Assembly (NCBI RefSeq): GCF_023716865.1
Contig: NZ_CP092417.1
Location: 7,156,702 to 7,220,701 of the forward strand
Reading direction: 5' to 3'
DNA from: Endozoicomonas sp. SCSIO W0465
Lineage (GTDB): Bacteria > Pseudomonadota > Gammaproteobacteria > Pseudomonadales > Endozoicomonadaceae
Length of the DNA stretch: 64,000 bases
The translations under genes and the position numbers were made by a program. Under the pieces are notes generated by a model that did no database searches, had not been told where the DNA came from, and saw nothing but the letters and a program-made list of their open reading frames with translations. Positions 10,001 to 20,013 of this stretch are shown one piece after another (the first letter of the stretch is position 1; every line of letters begins with the position of its first letter).

Positions 10001-11872
10001 GATATGTCGGGTGATGTATTTGGCAATGGCATGCTGCTTTCCAAACATATTCGACTGATTGCCGCTTTTAACCATCAGCACATCTTTATCGATCCTGACC
10101 CGGACATTTCAGTCAGCTTCAGTGAACGCCTGCGCCTGTTCAATTTACCCCGGTCATCCTGGGCAGATTATGATCGCAACAAAATATCAGAAGGTGGTGG
10201 GGTATTCAGCCGCCAACAGAAAAGCATTCATTTGAGTCAGCAGGCCAGCACCCTGCTGGCAACGGATAAAACCATCCTGTCGCCCGCTGAACTTATTCAA
10301 ACGATTCTTAAAGCACCAGTTGATCTCCTATGGAATGGAGGTATCGGTACTTACATAAGAGCCAGCAATGAAAGCAATGCCGATGCGGGGGACCGGTCTA
10401 ATGACAGTGTCAGGATCAGCGCCAGCGAACTGAATACCAGCGCAGTAGGGGAGGGTGGAAACCTGGGCCTGACTCAGCTGGCAAGAATTGAGTTCTCCAG
10501 ACGAGGCGGTCTGATCAATACCGACGCTATAGACAACTCAGGCGGGGTCGACAGCTCAGACCATGAAGTCAACATAAAGATTCTGCTTAATCAGATGGTT
10601 GATGAGGGTGATATAACCATAAAGCAGCGTAATAGTTTACTGGCCAGTATGACGGATGAGATTGCCAGACTGGTTCTCAGGCATAACTTTTTACAGAGCC
10701 AGAGACTCAGCCTGAGCTTGCATCAGAATCTCCTGTTATTTAATGACCACCGCTTCCTGATCAGGAGGCTCGAACAGAAGGGACACCTTAACCGGGATCA
10801 GGACTGCCTGCCATCGGATACCGAACTTAAAGCCAGAGTGAAAGCCGGTGAAGGTCTCACCCGGCCAGAAATCGCTATTCTTTTGTCTCATACCAAGCTG
10901 GAGCTGTTTGAATCCCTTGTCTTAGCCAATGTTGGCGACGATCCGGTACTGGCAGAAAAACTGCTGGACTATTTCCCATCGCCACTGCGTAACCAGTTCC
11001 CTGATCAAATCAGAAACCATCCATTAAAAACCGAAATCCTGGCCACCCATCTCAGTAACGAAGTTGGCAATAGAATGGGAGCAACATTTATTGGGTATAT
11101 TGGTCAGGAAACCCGACATTCGGAGCTTAATTGTGTCCGGGCATTTATGGCTATAAAAGAGATCTTTTCCATTCCATCCATCTGGGATCAGTTTGAAAGC
11201 CTTGGTTTTGAGGTAAAAGATGATATCCAGAGAGTAGAGCTGTCACGGATACAACAGCATATCGAAAAAGCCTGCATCTGGTTACTGAAGAACCATGGCA
11301 GCTCTATGGATATTGAGTCTCTTATCAGTAACTACAAACCGGGCATCAGCGTGATCAGTGGACAGCTGGCAGAGCTACTGGGAGAGGAAGATTGTGCATG
11401 GCTGGGCGGCAGAGTTATCTGGCTACAGGAAGCCAAGCTGCCGCAAACACTGGCAGAAACCTGCGCAGGCCTTCGGTATCTTTATTACGTACTTTTTATG
11501 GTCTGTGTGGCTAATGAGTATCAATTTACCGTTACTGATGTGGCCTCTGTCTTTTTTGCCCTTGAAGATTATCTTTGCCTCCCCTGGTTACGGGAACGTA
11601 TTCGTCAATTACCGGTTAACGACCTCTGGCAACGCAAAGCACAATCATCCCTGAAAGACCAGTTGGATCGGACCCTCAATGATAATTGTATTCATGTTCT
11701 GGCATACTCAAAGGGAACGCCGGAAGAACGCCTCAAACAATGGTTGGAAAAAAATACCGGTTTAATTGATCGATGGAAGGCAACTGTCCGCGAAATACAG
11801 TCTGCCAGAGAGCAAAACCTTGCCATGCTGTCAGTAGCCATACAGGAACTTTCTCTTATTGCCTCAAGTTAG
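7021..11872 (+). pseudogene. gdhB: large NAD-specific glutamate dehydrogenase with a +1 frameshift
   Basis: Two overlapping frames together encode about 1616 residues, the usual size of the L180-class NAD-GDH that deaminates glutamate to 2-oxoglutarate. The first frame runs from ATG 7021 (good GAGGAATACC site) to about 9612 and holds the regulatory domains plus the start of the catalytic core (RCGKIARGGLRWSDR, PHGAKGGFV). The second frame continues with SREEILAEG, GIGDMSGDVFGNG and the C-terminal helical domain to 11872. The frames join at a run of six A at about 9608-9613. Removing one A restores a continuous reading with ...GFVTKNLPVNGSREE. It may be a true mutation, a homopolymer sequencing error or slippage. 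The rest of the gene looks well kept, which favours a recent event or an error. Confidence 0.88.
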
Positions 11873-11968
11873 GAGCCTGTCGGGCTAAGACTGTCCTATT
11901 GCGAACAGCCCGTTGAATCAGTTCTTAAAGCACAGAGGTAGAGAAATCAGACAGAAAAATACAGTCAC

Positions 11969-12001
11969 AAAAAAACGGTCACCAGGGGAGGATGACCGTT
12001 T
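11969..12001 (-). terminator. Rho-independent terminator with C-rich loop (minus strand)
   Basis: A perfect 9-bp stem AAACGGTCA/TGACCGTTT (11973-11981 with 11993-12001). Read on the minus strand it ends in seven T. The minus-strand loop is TCCTCCCCTGG, which could pair with Shine-Dalgarno sequences. It may end a small RNA or simply terminate transcription from upstream. Confidence 0.7.
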
Positions 12002-12175
12002 CATACTGTCTCTATTTTATTACTACATCTACAAAGCACACACCTAATAAGGATGTTATGGCATTCCTGATGGCTGAAAAGTTTGGCTTCCATGGAAGAA
12101 ACCAACCCAAGCTACCACCATAGGTTATTTAACGGCCAATAAAGCCGGTTTGTTAGGTTCTGTTAAAAATTCAGC

Positions 12176-12255
12176 AAAAAAAAACCAGTATCCGGGGGAA
12201 GGATACTGGCTGCTTAGCTTCGGCTACGGGGGCAGCCTACAACTTAACTTTCTGT
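12176..12255 (-). ncRNA. candidate small RNA ending in a C-rich-loop terminator, positional analogue of Spot 42/ErsA
   Basis: On the minus strand there are two hairpins in a row. The first has stem GGCTGC/GCAGCC (12208-12237) and CCCCC near its loop. The second has a perfect 9-bp stem CCAGTATCC/GGATACTGG (12185-12209), loop TTCCCCC and a run of nine T (12176-12184). The site is the first sequence downstream of polA once the IS nest is removed. Spot 42 in enterics and ErsA in Pseudomonas occupy the polA-flanking position. A TTGACA at 12253-12258 is not well spaced from any -10. It could alternatively be just the polA terminator. Ends are approximate. Confidence 0.4.
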
Positions 12256-12540
12256 CAACACAAAACACACAATGAGCAATAAGAAAGCAGTACGTAAACC
12301 CTGATTTTTCCTATCCTCACTTACTCAGACAAGCAAAATTCTAAAAAGTTCCCGAAAAAATAAAGAATTTTGAATATTGTCCTGGTATTTACAAAAGGCT
12401 TACAAAATGGAATTGATAAATCCCGTTCGCACTGAAGCGGAGTCAAAGTACGGTGTCTCCAACTTTCTTCGCTTCAGGATGAACGGAACCTGTCAAAAGC
12501 ATTGAAATGATGTACTAGGAGGCTGTCCGAGAACTAGCTA

Positions 12541-12731
12541 GTTCCCATCCAAAAACTATAGCCCTTGGGCCACGTAGCCTACAGAGATTTGACGTGCTCT
12601 GAATTTACAGGAAAATCACATCAACTCCGCTGTAGCCCCCGAAAACTGGTTGAAAAAGGCGTCAAAACAAAACTTGATTTTTTCCCTCTAAGCCTTGGCA
12701 CGCATAGGCTGCAGAGTTTTTGGACGAGAAC
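12541..12731 (+). mobile_element. 191-bp MITE, copy A (inside the IS1182 element)
   Basis: Begins GTTCCCATCCAAAAACTATA and ends AGTTTTTGGACGAGAAC. The terminal 16 bases match the IS at 12738-15477 apart from two changes at the left end. It is flanked by TAGCTA (12535-12540 and 12732-12737). The same 191-bp sequence recurs at 38666, 40052 and 43199. It is non-coding. The right duplication is shared with the IS that follows directly. Confidence 0.92.
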
Positions 12732-13211
12732 TAGCTAGTTCTCGTCCAAAAACGCATCAGGCAATCATAATTAGATTGTACGTGCGTTTTGATATTTCCT
12801 GAAATTCCAGAGAGCCGCAAAAACTCTTCCCTTTTTTTCTCTAATCTGGGACGGATATTGGAGAAAAACGCGAAAAGCAGGCAGAAAACATCCTCCCACC
12901 ATGCTGGAAAGGTACTTTCATGTAGCGTGGAGGTGGCTATCAGGATGGTGCCGGGTGTCTGGCCAGAATCACCAGGTTGTAACAGACCACCGATAACCAG
13001 CAATGAGAATCAAAACGCTCAGAACCCTTGCAGTGGCAACGTGATAGCCCAAAACATCTCTTTAGCCACGAAATTCCCGCTTCAATACCTGCCCGGAAGC
13101 GAAAGAGCGTTTTATACACATACTGACTTTTAGTCATCTCTTCGACTTCAAGTCCGCGCTTCTTATTAAAAGCTACATCGCTGATTCCCATGGCCTTGGC
13201 TTTTTCCAAAT

Positions 13212-14243
13212 GGCTCTTTTCGAATTCCGAACTGCTGAACTATCCTTGGTGGATATAATTAGCCATCGCCAGCATTGACCATGAATATAGGCCGAATCTC
13301 AGATCTCATCAGTAATGACACCTGCTTTGAGATGATCCGTGAGAACCGCTGGCCAGATGGCACTGTTCTCTGTCCGCACTGTGATTCTGAGAATGTCAAA
13401 AAGAATGGACACGACAATGTGCAGGTAGAGTGCCAGCACTATTACTGTAAGTCCTGTAAGCGCTACTTCGATGACCTGACAAATACGGTTTTCGCAGGAC
13501 ACCACCGACCACTCAAAGTCTGGATTGCCTGTCTCTATTTAATGGGGCTGAACGTCTCCAACAGCCAGATAGCTCAGGAACTTGATCTGTGTGTCAGTGA
13601 TGCACACCATATGACCACAGTCTTACGAAATGGTGTTGTTGACCGAAAGCCTGAAGTGATTCTTGATGGCGAAGTTGAATTCGACGAGGTCTACATTGTA
13701 GCTGGTCACAAGGGACACCCTGAAGCATTAAAAAAATCTGGATCGTCCACCGAGAAAAAGAAGGCTTAAAGGCGCTCCGGGCCGTGGGACTCTTGAAAAA
13801 GACAAACCGCCGGTATTGGGAATGATTCAAAGGGGAGGTCAGGTCATTATCAACATGCTGTCGAACGTTAAGAAGGCGACAATCGAACCATTTATCAAGA
13901 AACACGTAGCCCCACAGAGCCAGATTTATACCGATGAATACAACATCTATGATGACCTTGAAAGCTGGGGCTTCAGACATAAAACGGTCTGTCACGGCAA
14001 AGGTGAGTATGCTCGTGATGATGACAAAGACGGTATTTACGAGGTGCATGTTAATACTATGGAGGGGTTTTGGTCACTTCTACGCTCGTGGCTAAGGCCT
14101 CACAGGGGAATATCCCAAGAGGCTTTACCCCTTTACCTTGGCTTTTTTGAGTTTTTGCATAATATTGGCCGAAGAGGCAAAAGTCTTCTTCAGCCCTTAG
14201 TCAACTTGCTGGTTACATAGCAGTCTGGAATTGGAAAAGAGCC
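13212..14243 (+). mobile_element. IS1595-family element (ISXO2-like), 1032 bp
   Basis: Ends GGCTCTTTTCGAATTCCG on the left and GGAATTGGAAAAGAGCC on the right. An exact 8-bp duplication TTCCAAAT lies at 13204-13211 and 14244-14251, the length typical of IS1595. Comparison with the other copy of the host IS (39570-39590) confirms the precise insertion point. Confidence 0.95.
13275..14220 (+). pseudogene. IS1595-family transposase, frameshifted
   Basis: The first 164 codons (13275-13769) carry an N-terminal zinc-ribbon, CPHCDSENV...CQHYYCKSC, and the first catalytic motif EFDEVYIVAGHKGH. The second frame (to 14220) carries QIYTDEYNIYDDL and HVNTMEGFWSLLR, the remaining ISXO2-like active-site region. 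The join is at a run of seven A near 13731-13737. Removing one A gives the expected ...PRKRRLKGAPGRGTLEKDK linker. Slippage on A7 could still yield some full-length protein. The normal length is about 315 residues. Confidence 0.85.
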
Positions 14244-15586
14244 TTCCAAATTAGCGCGACACGCGTATCCGCCGTCACCGCTTGTCTGGCGAGGTACACG
14301 ACCATAAATTTCTTTTTGTCTTTCCATCATCGGAATGAATTGGTCCGAATCCGCTGGGTTACCTTCCTCAATAACCAGGTCCAGGATCAATCGACTTTTT
14401 CCCTGAACCAGGTTCAGTTTATGGCCATACTGTACTTGCCGCCTGTCTTTTACGATGATATCCGTATGGGGTTCATACAGGCTAACCACTTTTTCCTGGG
14501 CTGGCACCTTTTCACCCTTAAAGACCCTGCGCTCTGTCTGGGAGACTATTGCATCCACCAGGGGTAACAGGTGATCCACATCGGCCTGCCACTTGTCGGC
14601 ATCATCAGCCAGGAGACACTGCCCCTGCTGACGGGCGTTTGCTAGCGTGACAGTAGCTTCGATAAGTACCTTCCGGGATTTTCGGGTCAACTGCAGCAGT
14701 TTTTATAATGCTGATGCCGCTCTTCTTTGCCAGCGTAGATGCATTTTCTGGCCGCATCTTTTACGGCTCGGTTGTGATGGGTATATTCATAAAGCGGTGT
14801 CGCTGTCAGTGTTTGTCCCCGTTCCAGCAGCCGACAAATTTTTTTAACGGAACTGGCTAAAAGATCACTGTCGCAAGGAGGTTTGATATCCGATTCGGTG
14901 ACTGTGCTGTCAATAGCCACAGTGCGCCCTTTTTCAATACCCTGATCTTTAGCGGTCATTAGCTGACAGTTATTAATCCGTTCCCATGTAGATGCAGTAA
15001 GAAGGCTGATGAGCCCATGCAAACTGGAGCGACTGGGGCGCTGGTTTGGTTCGAGGCGACAAAAGTCTCGAAAGAGCATGGAGTCCATCAAAACAAACGA
15101 CAAGTAGTCATAATCACAATTCAAATACTGTTTCAGGAGTGCCGCACGAAGAACGGATTCTGCTGATAGTCCGTTCCGCCCAGTGTTCTGTTTATCACCA
15201 GAACTTAAGTCCTCATAAATCCAGTCATTGAACTGTGGATGGGCGTCAAGCCATTGCGAGATACCGGAAAGCTGGGAGCAGATTTCATGAGGTACGTAAT
15301 GGAGTTCCATACTACACTGCGGGTTGCGTTTTTTGCGCATTTGGAGTCCTCTGTTTTTGGCAATCCCTTATGTTTCTTGCTCTTGGGAAGTTTAGTCGCC
15401 AGATAGCAGTAGGGCTCCACTTAATTTTTCAGGATAAAATCTACAGTTTTCAATTGGTTGTGTTTTTGGACGAGAACTAGCTATTGAAAAAACGAAAGCT
15501 TCAGCATTTTCTTGGCTGATCAAATATTGACCTAAATTTAGCCTGTTTTGGGGTAAAAATTGCGTTTTTTACCCTTTTGCTTGCCT

Positions 15587-17104
15587 TTATGCTGCCATTT
15601 TAAGCCTTTTTGCTTCTTCAAGACGGATTGATCCCGTTGAAACCGATTTGACAATTTTTTTGAAATTATAAGCACTGCAGACCAGTGAAAATTCTCCAGC
15701 CACTTTTTCCTTACTCCGGACACTGAACCCTCTGAATCCTGAGTTCTTGATTTGGCCAAAAGGCGGTTCCGCAATCACCTTGCGACGCTCATAAACCGCT
15801 TTGGCCTCTTTGGTTTCCATTTTGCGGTTCATCGCCTGGCGTATGGCTTCGTGGCGGTCTGTGCGAATCACTTTCCCCGGGTCTTTGTTGTCACCACTGC
15901 ACCTTTTACGTAACGGGCAATCCCGGCAGATATCTTTACTGACGCGGTAGCTTTTGTGTTTTGCTTTGCTAGCCGTGTTATAAATCAGCTTCTCACCGGC
16001 AGGGCAGGTAAAGCTGTCGTCTGCTTCATGGTAAATAAAATCCGCTTTGACAAACTTTCTGTCAGAGTCTTCCAGTCCCTCTGTTGCAGGCTTCTCCTGT
16101 CGATCCGTAGCCATGTAAGCGTCAATGTTCGCATCATCAAACGCTTGCAGGTTGGGCCCTGAGTAATAGCCATTATCCTCACTCATTTTGCCAATGGACG
16201 CGTTATCTGTTGCTTCTGCAATGGCTTCAAGTGCAGGCTTTACTTCCTGCTTGTCATTGGCATGCTGGCTGATGTGCTGGCCAACAATGATACCATTATC
16301 GCTGTCGACGCTGATCTGGGCGTTATAACTGTACTGATAGCCACTGCCTTTTTTACCCATGATCCTGGCATCATGATCAGCAAAGCTGATTTGCTTTTTG
16401 TCGTCTATCGGCTTATCGGGATTCAGGGCCTGTTCCCGTTCTTCAAGCGCTTTTTTGGCCTCCTGGATTTTCTCTAACCGTTCCTGCTTGAATTGCAAGT
16501 CTTCAGGAATGCTGTAGCCAGTCTCCTGCTGATAAGCATCGTCCTCTTCACTGTCACTGGTTTCGGCTTTTTTAATCAGGGCCTCAACTTCAGCCATTAA
16601 TTCAGCTTCTTTGGCCTTAAGTCGTGCGTAGCTCATGGCCTTATGCTTTGATGAGTCGGCTTTGAATTTGGAACCATCAAGAGCGATGTGGCCCAGCGAG
16701 GCCATCTGTAGTTCCCGGGCGAGCAGCACGCTCTGTTTGAAACTGCTTTTAAAAAAGGTGGCCTGGTTTTTACGAAAGTCACTGAGCACCCGGAAATTTG
16801 GGCAGTGCTGTTTGGCGATATACATGAAAGCCAAGTCCTGATTGCAGCGCCGTTCAATCTCCCTGGAGCTGAACACACCATGGCTATAGGCATAGATCAG
16901 GATCGATATAATCAGTCGTGGGTGGTAGGCATTCTGGCCAAGATGGTGATACTGCTTTTCCACTTCAGAGGTGTCGATATGCTTGAAGATATCTTCAAAA
17001 ACGAAGCAATCATGATCTGGTGGCAGCAGGTCGAAGATGTTCGATGGGAACATCAGGTGCTGGTCAAAATCAGCAGGGTTATCTTTGAATTTGATTGATG
17101 ACAT
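15587..17104 (-). CDS. IS1182-family transposase
   Basis: 505 residues from ATG 17104, or 510 from a TTG at 17119. The N-terminus (DQHLMFPSNIFDLLPPDHDC) and the segment HIALDGSKFKADSSKHKAMS with the first Asp are typical of IS1182. SYNAQISVDSDNGIIVG and the zinc-ligand-like CRDCPLRKRC follow. The final catalytic Glu is in RRKVIAEPPFGQIKNSGFR. A central coiled coil covers residues about 170-230. The reading frame is intact, so this is the only apparently complete transposase gene in the nest. The nested inserts lie downstream of its stop codon. Confidence 0.93.
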   Translation of the reverse strand: MSSIKFKDNPADFDQHLMFPSNIFDLLPPDHDCFVFEDIFKHIDTSEVEKQYHHLGQNAYHPRLIISILIYAYSHGVFSSREIERRCNQDLAFMYIAKQHCPNFRVLSDFRKNQATFFKSSFKQSVLLARELQMASLGHIALDGSKFKADSSKHKAMSYARLKAKEAELMAEVEALIKKAETSDSEEDDAYQQETGYSIPEDLQFKQERLEKIQEAKKALEEREQALNPDKPIDDKKQISFADHDARIMGKKGSGYQYSYNAQISVDSDNGIIVGQHISQHANDKQEVKPALEAIAEATDNASIGKMSEDNGYYSGPNLQAFDDANIDAYMATDRQEKPATEGLEDSDRKFVKADFIYHEADDSFTCPAGEKLIYNTASKAKHKSYRVSKDICRDCPLRKRCSGDNKDPGKVIRTDRHEAIRQAMNRKMETKEAKAVYERRKVIAEPPFGQIKNSGFRGFSVRSKEKVAGEFSLVCSAYNFKKIVKSVSTGSIRLEEAKRLKMAA

Positions 17105-17175
17105 CCGTTTCGGCAACAATAAAGTGGGCAGAAGATGCCTGATTATACTTAATCAGGCTATTCTCGGACAGCCTC

Positions 17176-19920
17176 CTAGTGAGCTTCATCCCAATTATCT
17201 CCAACTCCTGCTTCGACCAATAATGGAACACTGAGTTCTGTTGCATTAGCCATCTGTGCTTTCGTACCTTCAACAACGGCTTCAACGTCTCCATTGGCAA
17301 CTTCAAGTACCAGTTCATCGTGAACCTGCATAATGACACGAGCATCAAGCCCCGACGCTTTCAGCCACTCATCAACCCTGATCATCGCCTTCTTGATAAT
17401 ATCCGCAGCAGTACCCTGCATAGGTGCATTGATCGCTGTCCGTTCAGCCCCCTGACGCCGCATACCATTTCTGGCATTGATTTCTGGCAGATATAGACGA
17501 CGCCCAAATATTGTCTCTACATACCCCTTTTCCCGTGCAAAATTTTTGGTCGTTTCCATGTACTTTAAAACGCCAGGATAACGTTCGAAGTAAAGGTCGA
17601 TATACTCTTGGGCAGATTTTCTGGATACCCCCAGCTGTTTCGCGAGCCCAAACGAGGACATGCCATAGATCAAGCCAAAGTTAATGGCTTTAGCACTTCG
17701 TCGCTGATCATTAGTTACATCATCAAGCGCCACGCCAAACACTTCAGCAGCCGTTGCCTTATGGATATCCAGCCCATGGGCAAAAGCATCCAGCAAGCCT
17801 TTATCGCCAGAGAGATGTGCCATGATTCTCAACTCAATCTGGGAGTAATCGGCAGCCACCAACTGGTATCCCTCCGGAGCAATAAACGCCTGTCGCACCC
17901 GACGGCCTTCCGGTGTTCGAATGGGAATATTCTGAAGGTTAGGATCAGAAGAAGAGAGTCTCCCCGTAGCTGTTACGGCCTGATGATAAGACGTATGAAT
18001 ACGTCCGGTCACCGCATTAATCATCAGCGGAAGTTTTTCGGTATAAGTGGACTTGAGCTTGCTTAAGCCCCGGTGTTCAAGGATTAGCCTGGGAAGTTCA
18101 TAGTCCAGCGCAAGCTCCTGTAATACCTCTTCTGCGGTTGATGGCTGTCCCTTTGGCGTTTTCTTGATTACCGGAAGCTGCAGTTTTTCAAAGAGCAACT
18201 CCTGCAACTGCTTTGGTGACGATAGGTTAAATTCCTGTCCTGCCTGGTCATGTGCCGTTTTCTCCAGCTCCCTGAGACGTTGACCAATCTCCAGACTCTG
18301 CTGTTTAAGTAATACACCGTCGACCAGGGCTCCGTGGCGCTCAATACGTGAAAGAATATCCACCAGCGGCATTTCGATCTCTTGAAAAACTAGTGACAAA
18401 GTAGCTTCTGACTTCAGCTGCTCCCAGATAGCGTGGTGAAGGCGTAAAGTAATATCGGCATCTTCGGCCGCATAGGGGCCAGCTTTCTCAAGTTCAATCT
18501 GGTTAAACGTCAGTTGTTTAGCACCTTTCCCGGCAATATCTTCATATTTGATGGTTTTATAACCGAGGTAATGCTCTGCAAGGGCATCCATATTATGGCG
18601 GGTGGCTATTGAGTTCAGACAGTAGGACTCAAGCATGGTATCAAAAGCAGCACCCTTTATTTGAATATCATAGCGAGCCAGCACACTTTCGTCGTACTTA
18701 ACGTTCTGACCGACTTTCTGCTTCATCGGGTCTTCCAGCAAAGGCTTAAGTTTTTCCAGCACCCAGCGTCTATCCAATTGGGCTGGCGCACCCAGATAGT
18801 CATGGGCAACGGGCACATAAGCTGCCTTGCCGGGCTCAACGGCAAATGAAACGCCCACCAGTTCAGCTACCATGTAATCCAGACTGGTGGTTTCTGTATC
18901 AAAAGCAAACAGGTCCGCCGATTCAAGCTGCGCTATCCAGTCAAGAAACTCTGTCTCCTCAGTAACCACCGAATACTCTCCGGTGGCTATTGATGCTTCC
19001 TTAGTTTCATGGCGATCTGAAGCAAGGCCCTCTTGCTCCAACTCTGCAATCAACGTCCTGAATTCGTACTCTTTAAACAGCGCTAACAGTTGCTCTTTAT
19101 CAAGAGGCTGCATGGCCAGATTATCAATAGAAACCGGCAGCTCAACATCGGTCTTGATGGTGGCCAGCTGCCTCGATAACAACACAATATCCTGATGTTC
19201 GGTAAACTTCTCAGCAAAGTTCTTGCTTCCCCGGAACCCAAGCGCAGCCACCTCGTCCAATCGCCCGGCAATCTCATCAATGCCACCGATACCATTGAGC
19301 AAAGCCAATGCGGTTTTCTGACCAACACCAGGCATACCCGGGATGTTGTCGCTGCTGTCTCCCATCAATGCCAGATAATCAATAATCAAGTGAGCAGGAA
19401 TACCAAACTTACTTTCAACGCCATTTTGATCAGTAAACAGGTTATTCATGGTATCAATCAGAGACACGTGCTCAGTCACCAGCTGGGCAATATCTTTATC
19501 GCCTGTGGAAATGATGGTATCGATTTTTTTCTCGGTCGCCTGTCTGGCCAGCGTACCAATGACATCATCCGCCTCAACGCCTTCAATCATTAACAGCGGC
19601 AGACCAAGAGCCCGGATAATTTGATGTATGGGTTCTATTTGTGAGCGCAAGTCATCGGGCATTGGCTTGCGGGTTGCCTTGTACTCACTGTACATCTCAT
19701 GGCGGAAGTTCTTCCCTTTGGCATCAAAAATAACTGCAACATGGCTATCCTGATACTGTCGTATCAAACTGCGCAGCATATTGGTCATGACCCGGATTGC
19801 ACCCGTCGGTCGACCATCCGCCGTTCGCAGATTGGCACGCTCGGATGCATGAAAAGCGCGGTAAAGGTAAGATGAGCCATCAACGAGTATGAGCGGAGGC
19901 GTATTGACTTGTTCTGACAT
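17176..19920 (-). CDS. polA: DNA polymerase I
   Basis: 914 residues. It has the 5' nuclease domain (LILVDGSSYLYRAFHA, ADDVIGTLARQ), the 3'-5' exonuclease domain (FAFDTETTSLDYM) and the polymerase domain. Motif A is VAADYSQIELRIMAHLSGD, the O-helix region RRSAKAINFGLIYGMSSFGL, and motif C MQVHDELVLEV. It fills gaps left by RNA primers and repair. The stop codon TAG at 17176-17178 belongs to the CTAG target duplication of the IS1182 element, so the gene is complete but has lost its original 3' neighbour sequence. The start ATG at 19920 gives MSEQVNTPPLILVDG. Confidence 0.97.
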   Translation of the reverse strand: MSEQVNTPPLILVDGSSYLYRAFHASERANLRTADGRPTGAIRVMTNMLRSLIRQYQDSHVAVIFDAKGKNFRHEMYSEYKATRKPMPDDLRSQIEPIHQIIRALGLPLLMIEGVEADDVIGTLARQATEKKIDTIISTGDKDIAQLVTEHVSLIDTMNNLFTDQNGVESKFGIPAHLIIDYLALMGDSSDNIPGMPGVGQKTALALLNGIGGIDEIAGRLDEVAALGFRGSKNFAEKFTEHQDIVLLSRQLATIKTDVELPVSIDNLAMQPLDKEQLLALFKEYEFRTLIAELEQEGLASDRHETKEASIATGEYSVVTEETEFLDWIAQLESADLFAFDTETTSLDYMVAELVGVSFAVEPGKAAYVPVAHDYLGAPAQLDRRWVLEKLKPLLEDPMKQKVGQNVKYDESVLARYDIQIKGAAFDTMLESYCLNSIATRHNMDALAEHYLGYKTIKYEDIAGKGAKQLTFNQIELEKAGPYAAEDADITLRLHHAIWEQLKSEATLSLVFQEIEMPLVDILSRIERHGALVDGVLLKQQSLEIGQRLRELEKTAHDQAGQEFNLSSPKQLQELLFEKLQLPVIKKTPKGQPSTAEEVLQELALDYELPRLILEHRGLSKLKSTYTEKLPLMINAVTGRIHTSYHQAVTATGRLSSSDPNLQNIPIRTPEGRRVRQAFIAPEGYQLVAADYSQIELRIMAHLSGDKGLLDAFAHGLDIHKATAAEVFGVALDDVTNDQRRSAKAINFGLIYGMSSFGLAKQLGVSRKSAQEYIDLYFERYPGVLKYMETTKNFAREKGYVETIFGRRLYLPEINARNGMRRQGAERTAINAPMQGTAADIIKKAMIRVDEWLKASGLDARVIMQVHDELVLEVANGDVEAVVEGTKAQMANATELSVPLLVEAGVGDNWDEAH

Positions 19921-20013
19921 GGATTATGGACTCACTTACGATTCTGGGTAACTGGGTATAAAATGCTTTCCAGCAGTTTAATGGTTTCCACCGTAATTAT
20001 CATGAGGCTCCTG

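Larger units (their letters stand above)
11873..12514. other. intergenic region downstream of the dehydrogenase, with two minus-strand hairpins
   Basis: 640 bases without a protein gene. It holds the two hairpins listed below. It also holds an imperfect inverted repeat, CCCGTTCGCACTGAAGCG at about 12422 paired with CGCTTCAGGATGAACGG at about 12470. Before the IS1182 insertion this region lay directly downstream of polA. Confidence 0.6.
12940..15340 (-). pseudogene. DDE transposase of IS copy 1 (frameshifted and interrupted)
   Basis: Reading from ATG 15340 (AGAGGACTCCAA ribosome site) gives MRKKRNPQCSMELHYVPHEI and the IDSTVTESDI segment with the first catalytic Asp. One C missing near 14699 compared with copy 2 shifts the frame. 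The YGHKLNLVQGKSRLILDLV segment then follows from 14690 to about 14251. The IS1595 element interrupts it at 13212-14243. The last part (13209-12940, RFRAGIEAGISWLKRCFGL) holds the final Glu region. The intact protein would be about 480 residues. It looks like an IS5/ISNCY-type transposase, but I do not assign the family firmly. Confidence 0.85.
12738..15477 (-). mobile_element. IS copy 1 (unassigned DDE family; GTTCTCGTCC ends), split by an IS1595 element
   Basis: Ends GTTCTCGTCCAAAAACGC and GTGTTTTTGGACGAGAAC, with a 6-bp duplication TAGCTA at 12732-12737 and 15478-15483. Removing the nested IS1595 element and its duplication leaves about 1.70 kb. A near-identical copy lies at 38147-40045 in the opposite orientation. 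It sits within the 3' end region of the IS1182 element, beyond that element's transposase stop. Confidence 0.9.
12519..17175 (-). mobile_element. IS1182-family element interrupted by a MITE and a second IS
   Basis: Ends are GAGGCTGTCCGAGAA at 12519 and its complement ending at 17175, flanked by a 4-bp duplication CTAG (12515-12518 and 17176-17179). Without the inserts at 12535-15477 it would be about 1.7 kb, normal for IS1182. The right copy of CTAG supplies the TAG stop codon of polA. Just inside the right end, a palindrome GCCTGATTA/TAATCAGGC (17137-17158) lies upstream of the transposase and may block read-in transcription. Confidence 0.92.

Noticed and set aside
12422..12486. Imperfect inverted repeat CCCGTTCGCACTGAAGCG / CGCTTCAGGATGAACGG as a transposon end pair
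   Set aside because: No target duplication and no inner element; it may be a folded 3' region of the old polA transcript.
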